Assembly (NCBI RefSeq): GCF_002943525.1
Contig: NZ_CP025394.1
Location: forward strand, 1,736,001 to 1,800,000
Origin: Kitasatospora sp. MMS16-BH015
GTDB lineage: Bacteria; Actinomycetota; Actinomycetes; Streptomycetales; Streptomycetaceae
Direction of reading: 5' to 3'
Length of the DNA: 64,000 nucleotides
Both the position numbers and the translations under genes were made by a program. The notes beneath the pieces were generated by a model that searched no databases, was not told the DNA's origin, and worked only from the letters and a program-made list of their open reading frames with translations. Numbering within the stretch: position 1 is the stretch's first letter; each line of letters starts with the position of its first letter. Of this stretch, positions 34,093-42,519 are shown piece after piece.

Positions 34093-34257
34093 ACGCCGGA
34101 CCGACGAGCACCGGGCGGCCCAACCCCGCCATCCTGACGTTGTCCTGCCTCCTCCGGGCTCACTTTCCCCGCTCCCGTTGCCTCCTTGACGGTGGATGGT
34201 CACTGTGGTCTCGCAGAGGCCGACCGGCGGCCTTCTTCGGGGGAAGGAATCTCTCAC

Positions 34258-34788
34258 ATGCGTGCACGCAGGGCGCTGGCCCTCACCACTGCGGTCTTTT
34301 CCGTGGCGCTGACTTCACTGGTGGGGGTGGGCGCGGGCACCGCCAGCGCGGACACCCCGGTCGGGACGTTCCGCCTGAAGAACTACGGCTGGGGCAACTA
34401 CTGTGTCGCCGCGACCGGCGGCATCGGCGCGCGCACGGCCCTGGCCCCCTGTGCCGACACCGCCTCGCAGAAGTGGACGATCTACCCCGTGGGCGGTGCG
34501 GGCGAGAGCGGCACCTGGTACGTGGCGGTGAACGCCGGCAACGGGCTCTGCCTGGACGGGGACGTGCACAACCTGACCGGCGGCGCGGCCGTCCAGACCT
34601 GGTCCTGCAACAACAACACCAACCAGCGGTGGGGGTTCACCATGAACCTCAACTACACCCAGCACATCAAGAACCTGGACGCCTACACCGACGGGTGGAA
34701 CAGCCGCTTCCTGCTGGACATGGACACCAACCTCCAGCGGCTGTGGGCCGACAACGGCGCCAACAACCAGTACTGGGCGTGGATCTGA
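34258..34788 (+). CDS. Secreted ricin-type beta-trefoil lectin-like protein
   Basis: The 176-residue precursor has a Sec signal peptide ending GTASA and a mature part of about 145 residues. This is the length of one beta-trefoil. Three QxW-type elements mark the repeats: SQKWTIY, NQRWGFT and NQYWAWI. Cys residues suggest disulfides within the first two lobes. Such domains usually bind galactose- or xylan-type sugars. It carries no catalytic domain, so it is a stand-alone lectin or a small toxin-like protein. ATG 34258 follows GGAAGGAA. Confidence 0.85.
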   Translation: MRARRALALTTAVFSVALTSLVGVGAGTASADTPVGTFRLKNYGWGNYCVAATGGIGARTALAPCADTASQKWTIYPVGGAGESGTWYVAVNAGNGLCLDGDVHNLTGGAAVQTWSCNNNTNQRWGFTMNLNYTQHIKNLDAYTDGWNSRFLLDMDTNLQRLWADNGANNQYWAWI

Positions 34789-35389
34789 GGCTGTGATCGC
34801 GGCCGGGGGGCGGTAGGGCCGTCACCCCGGCCGCGGTTCTCTCAGTGGGCAAGCCCCCCCCCGATCCCCCCGACTCCCGCGAGCTGTCAGGCAGTTCGGC
34901 GAGCAGTGCCGGGTTGACCCGCCACAGGACGGTCTCCAAGTGCTGCCGGTCGACGGCGGGCCAGAGCAGCCGGCGGGCGGCGGCGTACTTGGCCGCCAGC
35001 CGCTCGCGCTGTTCGAACGGGAGCCGGGCGGCCCGGTGCGCCAGGGAGTTGTGGGCATTGTCGGCGATCTTGACCAGCCGAGCAGCCGGGTGGGCCGCGA
35101 CGGCCCGGATCATCTCCTCGTACGGCACGCCCGGCCGCTTGGTGACGACCTCGACGGTCTCGACGACCGCCGCCGGCACACCCGCCGCCAGCAACCGTTC
35201 GGCCGTCCACTCGGTGTCCTCGATGACATCGTGCAGCAGCCCGGCCATCTCCAACTCCGCACCGAGCGGCGCGAGGCCGGCCGCCACGGCCCGGACGTGC
35301 CCGATGTACGGCGCACCGGTCTTGTCGGCCTGGCCCCGATGCGCGGCCTCGGCCAGCGCATCGACCTCGGCCACGGAGAGCTGCGTCAT
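34667..35389 (-). CDS. HD-domain phosphohydrolase of the RelA/SpoT hydrolase type
   Basis: This protein has an HD domain with YIGHVRAVAAGL, the metal-binding LLHDVIEDTEW, and a later Asp in KIADNAHN, matching small (p)ppGpp-hydrolase-like proteins (MESH1 type). The domain ends by about residue 165. The remaining 75 residues are low-complexity and run antisense into the lectin gene for 122 bp. A run of nine C (nine G on the coding strand) at 34854-34862 lies exactly where the conserved part ends; a one-base change there would use a stop near 34822. The true C-terminus is therefore doubtful. Confidence 0.75.
   Translation of the reverse strand: MTQLSVAEVDALAEAAHRGQADKTGAPYIGHVRAVAAGLAPLGAELEMAGLLHDVIEDTEWTAERLLAAGVPAAVVETVEVVTKRPGVPYEEMIRAVAAHPAARLVKIADNAHNSLAHRAARLPFEQRERLAAKYAAARRLLWPAVDRQHLETVLWRVNPALLAELPDSSRESGGSGGGLPTERTAAGVTALPPPGRDHSLRSTPSTGCWRRCRPTAAGGWCPCPAGSGCSTRRCRRPGS
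34798..34835 (+). terminator. Hairpin terminator after the lectin gene
   Basis: CGCGGCCGGGG (34798-34808) pairs perfectly with CCCCGGCCGCG (34825-34835) across a 16-base loop. Confidence 0.72.
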
Positions 35390-35439
35390 CCCTGGTCACC
35401 CCCGGTCCGGCGGACCCTCGCCGCCACCCCCGCAGCCTA

Positions 35440-35472
35440 GGGCCCGCTCGGCGATCCACGCCGAGCGGGCCC
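35440..35472 (-). terminator. Strong hairpin terminator after the pirin gene
   Basis: GGGCCCGCTCGGCG (35440-35453) and CGCCGAGCGGGCCC (35459-35472) form a perfect 14-bp stem with a 5-base loop. Confidence 0.8.
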
Positions 35473-35514
35473 CGTTCACCGGCCGATGGTGGTCGGACGG
35501 TGGTGAGTCGGTTG

Positions 35515-36276
35515 TCAGCCGACCATCACCGCCGCCGTCATCTCCCAGGCCAGCACCTCCGCACCGTCCGGCCCGGCCGTCAACCGCTGACCCTCGGAGC
35601 CGGTGATCCGCCCGGCGTCGCCGGTGCCGAGCGGGCCGGCCCCTTCGAGCTCCACGCTGCCCTTGGCCACGAAGAGGTGGGCGAAGGGCGCGTCCGGCAG
35701 CCGCAGCGTCTCGCCCGCGCGCACCCGGGCCACGTGCAGCGCCGCGTGCTTCTGCCGGATCCCGATCGCCCGCTGACTCGCATGCTCGGGCATCCCGGAG
35801 GCCAGCGTGACCCAACCACCCCGGGCCAGCTCCTCGTTGATGTCGAGCTGCTCGTAGCCGGGCTGGATGCCGGCGGTGTCCGGGATGGTCCACATCTGGA
35901 TGAACCGCACCGGCTGCTCGTGCTCCGGCTCGCCGGTGAGCGTCCAGGAGTCGTTCTTCTCGCTGTGCAGGATGCCCGCCCCCGCGCTCATCCGCTGCGC
36001 GAGCCCCGGGTAGATCACCCCGTTGTGCCCCTCGGAGTCCTGGTGCACCAGGCCGCCCTCCAGCACCCAGGTGATGATCTCCATGTCCCGGTGCGGGTGG
36101 GTGTCGAAGCCGGTGCCCGGGGCCACCACGTCGTCGTTGGAGACCAGCAGCAGCCCGAAGTGGGTGTTCGCCGGGTCCCAGTGGCGGGAGAACGAGAAGG
36201 AGTGCCGCGAATCCAGCCAGGAGGTACGGGTGTGGAAGCGGTCGTCGGCGCGGCGGATGTCGAGTACGGATGCCAT
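35515..36276 (-). CDS. Pirin-family protein
   Basis: The 253-residue bicupin has the metal-binding residues in THPHRDMEIITWVLEG, VHQDS and GILHSEKN of the N-terminal cupin. The C-terminal cupin is degenerate. Bacterial pirins are described as quercetinase-like dioxygenases or redox-linked regulators. ATG 36276 follows AAGGAGG; an in-frame extension to 36336 lacks this support. Upstream is an inverted repeat TTGTT-N8-AACAA (36295-36312), a plausible operator for a MarR-type regulator. Confidence 0.9.
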   Translation of the reverse strand: MASVLDIRRADDRFHTRTSWLDSRHSFSFSRHWDPANTHFGLLLVSNDDVVAPGTGFDTHPHRDMEIITWVLEGGLVHQDSEGHNGVIYPGLAQRMSAGAGILHSEKNDSWTLTGEPEHEQPVRFIQMWTIPDTAGIQPGYEQLDINEELARGGWVTLASGMPEHASQRAIGIRQKHAALHVARVRAGETLRLPDAPFAHLFVAKGSVELEGAGPLGTGDAGRITGSEGQRLTAGPDGAEVLAWEMTAAVMVG

Positions 36277-36294
36277 GGTGGCCCTCCTTCGTTC

Positions 36295-36312
36295 TTGTTT
36301 ACGATTCAACAA
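36295..36312. promoter_or_regulatory. Inverted repeat TTGTT-N8-AACAA upstream of pirin
   Basis: Arms at 36295-36299 and 36308-36312 flank an 8-bp spacer in a short AT-rich stretch, 18 bp upstream of the pirin start codon. It may be a regulatory site. Confidence 0.4.
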
Positions 36313-36354
36313 TACACCGTCCGAGATATTCCGCATGTCCCACCGCCAGGCGGC

Positions 36355-39300
36355 TCAGACGCCGATCCGCAGCGCGGTCAGCCGGCTCGCGACCAGGTTG
36401 ACCGCGCCCTCGCGGCGCTCCACGTGGCCGTGCACGAGCAGGCCGGCCCGGTCCAGGGCGGTGCGGCGCTGGGGCTCCCAGACCGCGCGGTTGCAGACCA
36501 CGTTGATCAGGCCGGTCTCGTCCTCCAGGCTGAGGAAGAGCACGCCACCGGCCGTCGGCGGGCGCTGCCGGTGGGTGACCAGACCGCCGACCACCACCGG
36601 GGTGCCGTGCGGGGTTCGGGCCAGTTCGGCGGCGGAGAGCGCGCCGCCGTGGGCGAGGGAGGCCCGCAGGTGTTGGAGCGGGTGGCTGGTGGCGGAGGTG
36701 CCGGTGGACCAGAGGTCGGCGATGGTCTCCTCCACCGGGGTCATCGGCGGCAGCCCCGGCGCCTCGGTGCCCGGGGCGGTGCCGGGCAGCACCCCGGCCG
36801 AGCCCGCGTACGCGCCCGCCGCCCAGAGCGCCTGCCGCCGCGACAGCCCGAAGCAGCCGAACGCCCCGGCGGTGGCCAGCGCCTCCAGCACCGGCGTGGC
36901 CAGCCCCGTCCGCCGGGCGAAGTCCTCCAGGTCCGCGTACGGCCGCCCGGCCGCCACCGCCTCGGCCGCCGCCGCACCCAGCCCCCGGACGGCGGTCAGC
37001 CCGAGCCGCACCGCCGGCTGCGGATGCGGCGAACGCCCCATCGGCGCCGGAGCCGGCGCACCCTCGTCCGGCTCCAGACTCGGCGCCGGCGCACTGGAGT
37101 TGACGTCCACCCCGCGCACCCGCACCCCGTGCCGCCGGGCGTCCGCCGTCAGGCTGAGCGGCGAGTAGAAGCCCATCGGCTGGTTGGCCAGCAGCGCGCA
37201 GGTGAAGGCCGCCGGGTAGTGGTGCTTGAGCCAGGCGCTCGCGTACACCAGGTAGGCGAAGCTGATCGCGTGGCTCTCCGGGAAGCCGTAGTTGGAGAAC
37301 GCCTCGATCTTCCCGTACACGTCCTCGGCCGTCTCCGCCGGGATGCCCCGCGCGGCCATCCCCGCGAGCAGCCGCTCGCGCAGCTCGGCCACCCGCTGAT
37401 GGGACCGCTTGGCGCCCATCGCCTGCCGCAGCCGGTCCGCCTCCGCCGGGCTGAACCCGGCGCAGTCGATGGCCAGTTGCATCATCTGCTCCTGGAACAG
37501 CGGCACCCCCAGGGTCTTGCCGAGCGCGTTCTCCATCGAGGGGTGCGGACAGGTCGACGGCTCCAGCCCGGCCCGCCGCCGCAGGTACGGGTGGACCGAG
37601 CCGCCCTGGATCGGCCCCGGCCTGATCAGCGCCACTTCCACCACCAGGTCGTAGAACCGGGTCGGCTTGAGCCTCGGCAGGGTCGCCATCTGAGCCCTGG
37701 ACTCGACCTGGAAGACGCCCACCGTGTCGGCCCGGCCGAGCATCTCGTAGACCTCTGCGGCCTCCTTCGGGATGCTTGCCAAGTCGTAGCGCAGGCCGTG
37801 GTGTTCGGCGATCAGGTCGCAGGTGTCGTGCAGCGCGGAGAGCATGCCGAGCCCGAGCAGGTCGATCTTCACCAGCTCGGCCCCGGCCACCGACTCCTTG
37901 TCCCACTGGAGCACCGAACGCCCCGGCATCCGGGCCCACTCGGTCGGGCAGATCTCGCCGATCGGCCGCTCGGTCAGCACCATGCCACCCGAGTGGATTC
38001 CCAAATGCCTTGGCAGGCCGTGGAGTTCCTGGGCCAGACCGAGCACGTCCGCGGGGATCAACGCATCGGCGGTGGGCTGCGCCCGGAAGTCGCTCTGCCG
38101 GGAGAACGCGTCCACCTGCGCCCTCGGGTACCCGAGCACCCGGGCCGCGTCGCGCAGCGCGAGCCGGGGACGGTAGGTGATCACGTTCGCCACCTGGGCG
38201 GCGTGCTCACGCCCGTACCGGCGGTAGAGGTACTGGATCACCTCCTCGCGGCGGCGGTGCTCGATGTCCAGGTCGATGTCGGGCGGTCCGTCCCGCGCGA
38301 CGCTCAGGAACCGTTCGAACAGCAGCCGGTACCGGATCGGGTCCACCGCGGTGATCCCGAGCGCGTAGCAGACCGCCGAGTTGGCCGCCGAACCCCGCCC
38401 CTGGCACCAGATGTCCTCCCGGCGGCAGTACTCGACGATGTCGTGCACGATGAGGAAGTACCCGGCCAGGCCCAGCTGTTCGATCACGTCCAGCTCCACG
38501 GCCAGCTGCTTGCGGGCCGCTGCGTTCTCCGCTCCGAACCGGCGCGGGCCACCCTCGACCACCAGCGCGCGCAGGTGCCCGATCTCGCTCTCCCCCTCGG
38601 ACACCGGGAACCCCGGCAGGGCGGGGGCCAGACTGGTGAACTCGAAGGCGCAGTCACGCCCCAACTCCACCGTGGCCCGCTGCACCCCGGGGAAGCGGGC
38701 CAGCCGCCGCGCCATCTCCGCCCCCGACCGCAGGTGCGCCGCCCCCGCCGCGTCCGTCCACCCCGCCGCCTCCTGGAGCGTGCGGCGCCCGTGCAGTGCG
38801 GCCAGCCCCTGCGCCAACCGGGCCTGGGCAGGCCCGGCTTGGTGCACGTTGTTGCTCGCCACCGTCGTCAGCCCGACCCGGGCCGCGAGCGCGGCCAGCC
38901 GGTCGTTGCGCAGATCGTCCCCCGGCAGCCGGCGGTCGATCAGCTCCACGTACACGTTCTCCGATCCGAACGCCTCGGCAAGTACGCGGAGTTCGCGTTC
39001 GGCCCGGGCCCGTCCCGCGGCGGCCCGGGCGTTGGGGGCTGCCGGCTCGCCGGGGAGCGGACGGCCGTCGGGGAGTGGGCGACCGCCAAGCGGCGACCTC
39101 CCGTCGGGGCGGAGCTGCCCGTCGGGGTGGAGCTGCCCGCTGAGGAGGGACTGCCCGTCGTGGAGGAACTTCCCGCCGTGGAGGGCTCGTTCGCCTCCCG
39201 TCGTCGACAGTGCGGCCGGCACCCGGCCCTTACGGCAACCGGTGAGCACCGCCCAGTGGCCGCCGTGAGCCGCCGCGAGTTCCGCGAACTCGTACACCGG

Positions 39301-39786
39301 GCGGCCCTTGACCCCGCCCGCGAGCTGGGCCGCACTGATCGCGGCCGACAGCCTGCGGTAGCCCTCCGGGCCGCGGGCGAGTACCAGCAGGTGCTCCTCT
39401 GGGCCGAGCGTCAGCTCGGCTCCGGCCACCGTGCTCAGGCCCAACTCCTTTGCGGCCTTGGCCAGTCTGACCACACCGTAGAGGCCGTCGTGGTCGGTGA
39501 GGCCGAGGGTCTCGACGCCGAGGCGGGCGGCCTCGGTGGCCAGGGCCTCGGGGTCGCTGGTGCCGTCGAGGAAGCTGAAGGCGGAGTGGACGTGCAGCTC
39601 CGCCCAGGCTGCGGCCGGGTCCTGGCGGTACGGCCCGCTCGGTCCGTTCGGCCTGCTCGGTCCGTTCGACCTGCTCGGGGCTATGGGGTCGGGAGTCTCG
39701 GGTTCCGGTAGCGGTGCTGCCGGGGCGCCGCTCAGGCGGCGGTTCAGCTCCTGCCAGGAGAGCGAGGGGTGATTGGTGAATCCCAT
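36355..39786 (-). CDS. dnaE2: Error-prone DNA polymerase III alpha subunit DnaE2
   Basis: This 1143-residue C-family polymerase has an N-terminal PHP domain (ELHVHSAFSFLDGTSDPEAL, then GLTDHDGLYG), the palm and finger regions (DIDLDIEHRRREEVIQY), and an OB domain near the C-terminus (VVGGLVTHRQRPPTAGG). It lacks the tau-binding C-terminal part of replicative DnaE1. With ImuA' and ImuB it performs SOS-induced translesion synthesis. It is last in the imuA'-imuB-dnaE2 order; the gap to imuB holds 10-bp repeats. Residues about 201-248 are encoded by eight in-frame 18-bp repeats that interrupt the PHP region. Confidence 0.95.
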   Translation of the reverse strand: MGFTNHPSLSWQELNRRLSGAPAAPLPEPETPDPIAPSRSNGPSRPNGPSGPYRQDPAAAWAELHVHSAFSFLDGTSDPEALATEAARLGVETLGLTDHDGLYGVVRLAKAAKELGLSTVAGAELTLGPEEHLLVLARGPEGYRRLSAAISAAQLAGGVKGRPVYEFAELAAAHGGHWAVLTGCRKGRVPAALSTTGGERALHGGKFLHDGQSLLSGQLHPDGQLRPDGRSPLGGRPLPDGRPLPGEPAAPNARAAAGRARAERELRVLAEAFGSENVYVELIDRRLPGDDLRNDRLAALAARVGLTTVASNNVHQAGPAQARLAQGLAALHGRRTLQEAAGWTDAAGAAHLRSGAEMARRLARFPGVQRATVELGRDCAFEFTSLAPALPGFPVSEGESEIGHLRALVVEGGPRRFGAENAAARKQLAVELDVIEQLGLAGYFLIVHDIVEYCRREDIWCQGRGSAANSAVCYALGITAVDPIRYRLLFERFLSVARDGPPDIDLDIEHRRREEVIQYLYRRYGREHAAQVANVITYRPRLALRDAARVLGYPRAQVDAFSRQSDFRAQPTADALIPADVLGLAQELHGLPRHLGIHSGGMVLTERPIGEICPTEWARMPGRSVLQWDKESVAGAELVKIDLLGLGMLSALHDTCDLIAEHHGLRYDLASIPKEAAEVYEMLGRADTVGVFQVESRAQMATLPRLKPTRFYDLVVEVALIRPGPIQGGSVHPYLRRRAGLEPSTCPHPSMENALGKTLGVPLFQEQMMQLAIDCAGFSPAEADRLRQAMGAKRSHQRVAELRERLLAGMAARGIPAETAEDVYGKIEAFSNYGFPESHAISFAYLVYASAWLKHHYPAAFTCALLANQPMGFYSPLSLTADARRHGVRVRGVDVNSSAPAPSLEPDEGAPAPAPMGRSPHPQPAVRLGLTAVRGLGAAAAEAVAAGRPYADLEDFARRTGLATPVLEALATAGAFGCFGLSRRQALWAAGAYAGSAGVLPGTAPGTEAPGLPPMTPVEETIADLWSTGTSATSHPLQHLRASLAHGGALSAAELARTPHGTPVVVGGLVTHRQRPPTAGGVLFLSLEDETGLINVVCNRAVWEPQRRTALDRAGLLVHGHVERREGAVNLVASRLTALRIGV
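39043..39186 (-). repeat. Eight tandem 18-bp repeats inside dnaE2
   Basis: Units start every 18 bp from 39043 to 39169; the clearest are CTGCCCGTCGGGGTGGAG (39115-39132) and CTGCCCGTCGTGGAGGAA (39151-39168). They encode hexapeptides such as LHPDGQ, LRPDGR and PLPDGR, so copy-number change would keep the frame. Confidence 0.85.
39638..39673 (-). repeat. Second 18-bp tandem duplication in dnaE2
   Basis: CTCGGTCCGTTCGGCCTG (39638-39655) and CTCGGTCCGTTCGACCTG (39656-39673) differ by one base. They encode Ser/Arg/Asn/Gly/Pro-rich sequence just before the PHP domain. Confidence 0.8.
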
Positions 39787-39882
39787 CGCGGTGGTGCTCC
39801 GTCTCGGGGTGGTGCGGTCGGTTCGGTCTCCCCCCTGCGGATGCCCGTCGGTGCTGCTCGGCTCTCGGCGCGTGGCCGAGCG

Positions 39883-39932
39883 CAGCTCGGTTCAGCTCGA
39901 TTCGCCTCGGTTCAGCTCCGTTCAGCTCGGTG
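39883..39932. repeat. Five 10-bp tandem repeats between imuB and dnaE2
   Basis: Units based on CAGCTCGGTT run from 39883 to 39932, with related GGTTCAG sequence up to the imuB stop at 39937-39939. On the minus strand most units contain CTGA, so the stop-codon context of imuB is copied downstream. Confidence 0.8.
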
Positions 39933-39936
39933 CGGT

Positions 39937-42495
39937 TCAGTCATAGGCGGCCTCCACCGACCACCGGCCGTTCTCGACGGTGAGCAGCAGCGCCCGTCCG
40001 TCGGACACGGTCACCTGGAACCGGGCCCGGCGGCGGCTCCGGCTCTCGTCCCACCACCGTTCGACGGCCGGCCAGGGCCCCGTCCACCCCACGACGGCCA
40101 CCCGCCCGCCGCCGAACTCCACCCGGTCCGGCGGCGCCGAGACCTCGGCCCGTCCGCTCACCGTGACCACCTGCCCCGCCGCGTCCAGCACCACGGCCGG
40201 CACCGCCCGCCGCAGCACCACCGAAGGCTCCAACCCCTCGATCCGCCCAGGCCACGGCGCCACCACCCCCTCCTCGTGCGGCTCACCCCACGGCACCCGC
40301 ACATGCCCCTCCCCGGGCCCCCGCCCCCCGCCCACCCCCACCCGCCGCAACCCCGCCCACCCCAGCACCGCCTGCACCCGAGCCACCGCCCGCTCCACCC
40401 GGTCCTCCGCCACCGCCTGCCCCCACAGCGCCAGCTGCCGCCCCCGATCGACCACCAGCCCGTCCGGCACCAACCGCAGCACCGTGAACCCGCCGGCGCC
40501 GCCGTACGAAGAACCGACGGGCGAAGAACCGACGGGCGAGGCGGACGGAACAGGGGCGAGCGGAACAGGAGTGAGCGACCCACCAGCGGACAGCATCGAA
40601 CCGGAAGCAGCCGGACCGGTCCCGGCGGGCTGAGCAGCGGGAACGAGCGTGAGCGGCCCGGCGTCGGGCGGCGAGGCGAGGGGATGGGGGGCAACGGCCT
40701 CGGCGGCGGCGGTCGGTTCGGCGGGGACGAGCGTGAGCAGGCGCGGGCCGATGGACGAGGCAGTACGGTCGGGGCCGGACGCGGAGCCGAGCCCGGAGTC
40801 GGGCCCGGAGCCGGACGCGGAGCCAGGCGCAGAACCGGAGGCGGAGCCGGGTGGGTGGTGACCGTCGGACGAGTCGGCCCCGGCGACGGGAGCGCACGAG
40901 CCGGCGCCGAAGAGCTGGATCACGTCCGCAGGAGCGTCACCCGACGAGGAGTCAGCCGGCTGGCGCACACGATCGAACGGCGCGCCCGCGACAGGGGCAG
41001 CAGGCGAACCCGGTCCCGGTCGAGCCCCCGGAGCCGTAGCCCCGGCCATGGCAGTACCGCCACCATCACCGGGCGCCTCCACGCCTGCGGGCCCGCTCCG
41101 CCGAACGCCGGCGCCGGTCCCGGCGAAACCGGCGGTCCCGGCGGAAGCGGCGGAAACGGTCGGGGCGACAGACTCTGCCGGCTGCGGGCTCTTCCGGGCC
41201 AGGGCTCCGGTGGTCTGCCAGGCGTGGAGTTGCCAGCGGACGCGTTCGGCCAGGGCCGGGGCGGTGAGAGAACCGTTGTGGTGCCAGAGGCGGGTGGCGG
41301 TGTGGCCGTCCGCGCAGGTGATCTCGACGGCCACCCGGCGGCAGGTCAGGCCGGTGGCGGCGAGCTGGGTGTGGAGCTGTTCGGCGAGGGTGCGGGCGAC
41401 GAAGATCAGCGGTTCGGCGAGGGTCTCCGGTGGGTCGAAGTGGTGGGCCACGGACAGGTCGGGGTGTTCGGTGCGCGGGGTGAGGGGGCGGGAGCTCAGG
41501 CCCCGGGCCCGGCGGTGGGCTGCGGTGCCGACCGGGCCGAAGCGGTCGGCCACGGCACGGGCGGGCAGGGCGGCGAAGGCGCCCACGGTGGGGAGGCCGA
41601 GCCGCACCAGCAGCTCGGCCAACTCCTCGTCGCCGAGCGCGGCCACCGGGTACGGCGCGAGGAACTCCGCCGTCCGGCCGGTGGGCACCAGGGCCCCGGC
41701 CCGGGCGGCCAGGGTCGCGGCGAACAGGCCGTCCGCCACGCCGATCTGTCCGTGCGGACGGTCCTCCTCGTCGGCGACCGGGCTCTCGGGCTCCGCCCAC
41801 GGGGTGCCCGGCGCCGAACCGGGTGTCTGCGGGTTCGGCTGGCCCGCGGCCAGGGTCTCGGCCACCGCCTGGTGCACGCGGGCGGCCAATGCCTCCTCGC
41901 CACCGAAGTAACGGCTCGGGCCCTTGACCGGGATCGCGCACATGCCCGGACGCAGCACCTCCACCCGAGGGGTGAAGGCAGCCACCGCCGCGACCACCGG
42001 TTCGAACAGTCGGGTCTCGGTCTCCTCGTCGCGTTCGCGCACGGTGAGCTCGGGGCAGAGGCGGTGCGCCAGCCGCAGGGGCTGCCCACGCCGCACCCCG
42101 GCCGCCCGCGCCGCCGCCGAACAGGCCAACACCCGCCCACCCTCGGTGACGGCCACCGCCCCGGCCGATCCGTCCCCGCGTACGGCGACCACCGGCCAGT
42201 CCGGGCACCACACCACCAGGACCCGGGCCACCGCCCCGCCCGGGGCCGAAACTGAACCCGATTCCGGTTCCGGTTCGCGTTCCACCCCCGGCGACACCGT
42301 CGCACCCCAACTCGAACCTGAACGCGACTCCGGTTCAGGTTTCACTCCCCGGCTTCCAGCGGTCGAATGCGAACCTGAATCCGGTTCACGTTTAGCCTCG
42401 GCACTCCCGCCACCCGAACCCGAACCCGAACCCGAATCCGGTTCAGGTTTTCCCGCCCCCGCCTCCCCTCTCGCCACCCACTCAGCCGGCTCCAT
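39937..42495 (-). CDS. imuB: ImuB-like Y-family polymerase homologue of the mutasome
   Basis: The conserved part begins VARVLVVWCPDWPVVAV and runs through PLRLAHRLCPEL, EVLRPGMCAIPVKGPSRYFGG (shown here only as EVLRPGMCAIPVKG), and a helix-hairpin-helix segment (LVRLGLPTVGAFAALPARAV). It lacks the acidic catalytic residues of active Y-family polymerases and should be an adaptor linking DnaE2 to the beta clamp. A low-complexity Ser/Gly/Pro linker of about 200 residues separates the fingers from the C-terminal domain. The ATG 42495 start adds 88 residues of repeat-like KPEPDSGS sequence; GTG 42231 at the conserved start is a strong alternative. Confidence 0.83.
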   Translation of the reverse strand: MEPAEWVARGEAGAGKPEPDSGSGSGSGGGSAEAKREPDSGSHSTAGSRGVKPEPESRSGSSWGATVSPGVEREPEPESGSVSAPGGAVARVLVVWCPDWPVVAVRGDGSAGAVAVTEGGRVLACSAAARAAGVRRGQPLRLAHRLCPELTVRERDEETETRLFEPVVAAVAAFTPRVEVLRPGMCAIPVKGPSRYFGGEEALAARVHQAVAETLAAGQPNPQTPGSAPGTPWAEPESPVADEEDRPHGQIGVADGLFAATLAARAGALVPTGRTAEFLAPYPVAALGDEELAELLVRLGLPTVGAFAALPARAVADRFGPVGTAAHRRARGLSSRPLTPRTEHPDLSVAHHFDPPETLAEPLIFVARTLAEQLHTQLAATGLTCRRVAVEITCADGHTATRLWHHNGSLTAPALAERVRWQLHAWQTTGALARKSPQPAESVAPTVSAASAGTAGFAGTGAGVRRSGPAGVEAPGDGGGTAMAGATAPGARPGPGSPAAPVAGAPFDRVRQPADSSSGDAPADVIQLFGAGSCAPVAGADSSDGHHPPGSASGSAPGSASGSGPDSGLGSASGPDRTASSIGPRLLTLVPAEPTAAAEAVAPHPLASPPDAGPLTLVPAAQPAGTGPAASGSMLSAGGSLTPVPLAPVPSASPVGSSPVGSSYGGAGGFTVLRLVPDGLVVDRGRQLALWGQAVAEDRVERAVARVQAVLGWAGLRRVGVGGGRGPGEGHVRVPWGEPHEEGVVAPWPGRIEGLEPSVVLRRAVPAVVLDAAGQVVTVSGRAEVSAPPDRVEFGGGRVAVVGWTGPWPAVERWWDESRSRRRARFQVTVSDGRALLLTVENGRWSVEAAYD
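42251..42449 (-). repeat. Four hairpin-forming repeats at the 5' end of imuB
   Basis: GAACCTGAA-like and TTCAGGTT-like arms recur near 42253, 42314, 42371 and 42416. The best is AACCTGAAC (42315-42323) with GTTCAGGTT (42333-42341), a perfect 9-bp stem. If imuB starts at 42231, all four lie in its untranslated leader. Confidence 0.65.
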
Positions 42496-42519
42496 CGCTC
42501 ACCAACACCCATCTCGTTC

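Noticed and set aside
34667..34788. Regulatory antisense overlap between the HD hydrolase and lectin genes
   Set aside because: The overlap depends on the low-complexity tail after the nine-G run, which may not be real.
36299..39711. Very long open frames on the strand opposite dnaE2 and many other genes
   Set aside because: They are shadows caused by high third-position GC; the dnaE2 strand shows full family motifs and normal codon bias.
42251..42449. Transposon terminal repeats at the 5' end of imuB
   Set aside because: There are four similar hairpins rather than one inverted pair, with no transposase and no target duplication.
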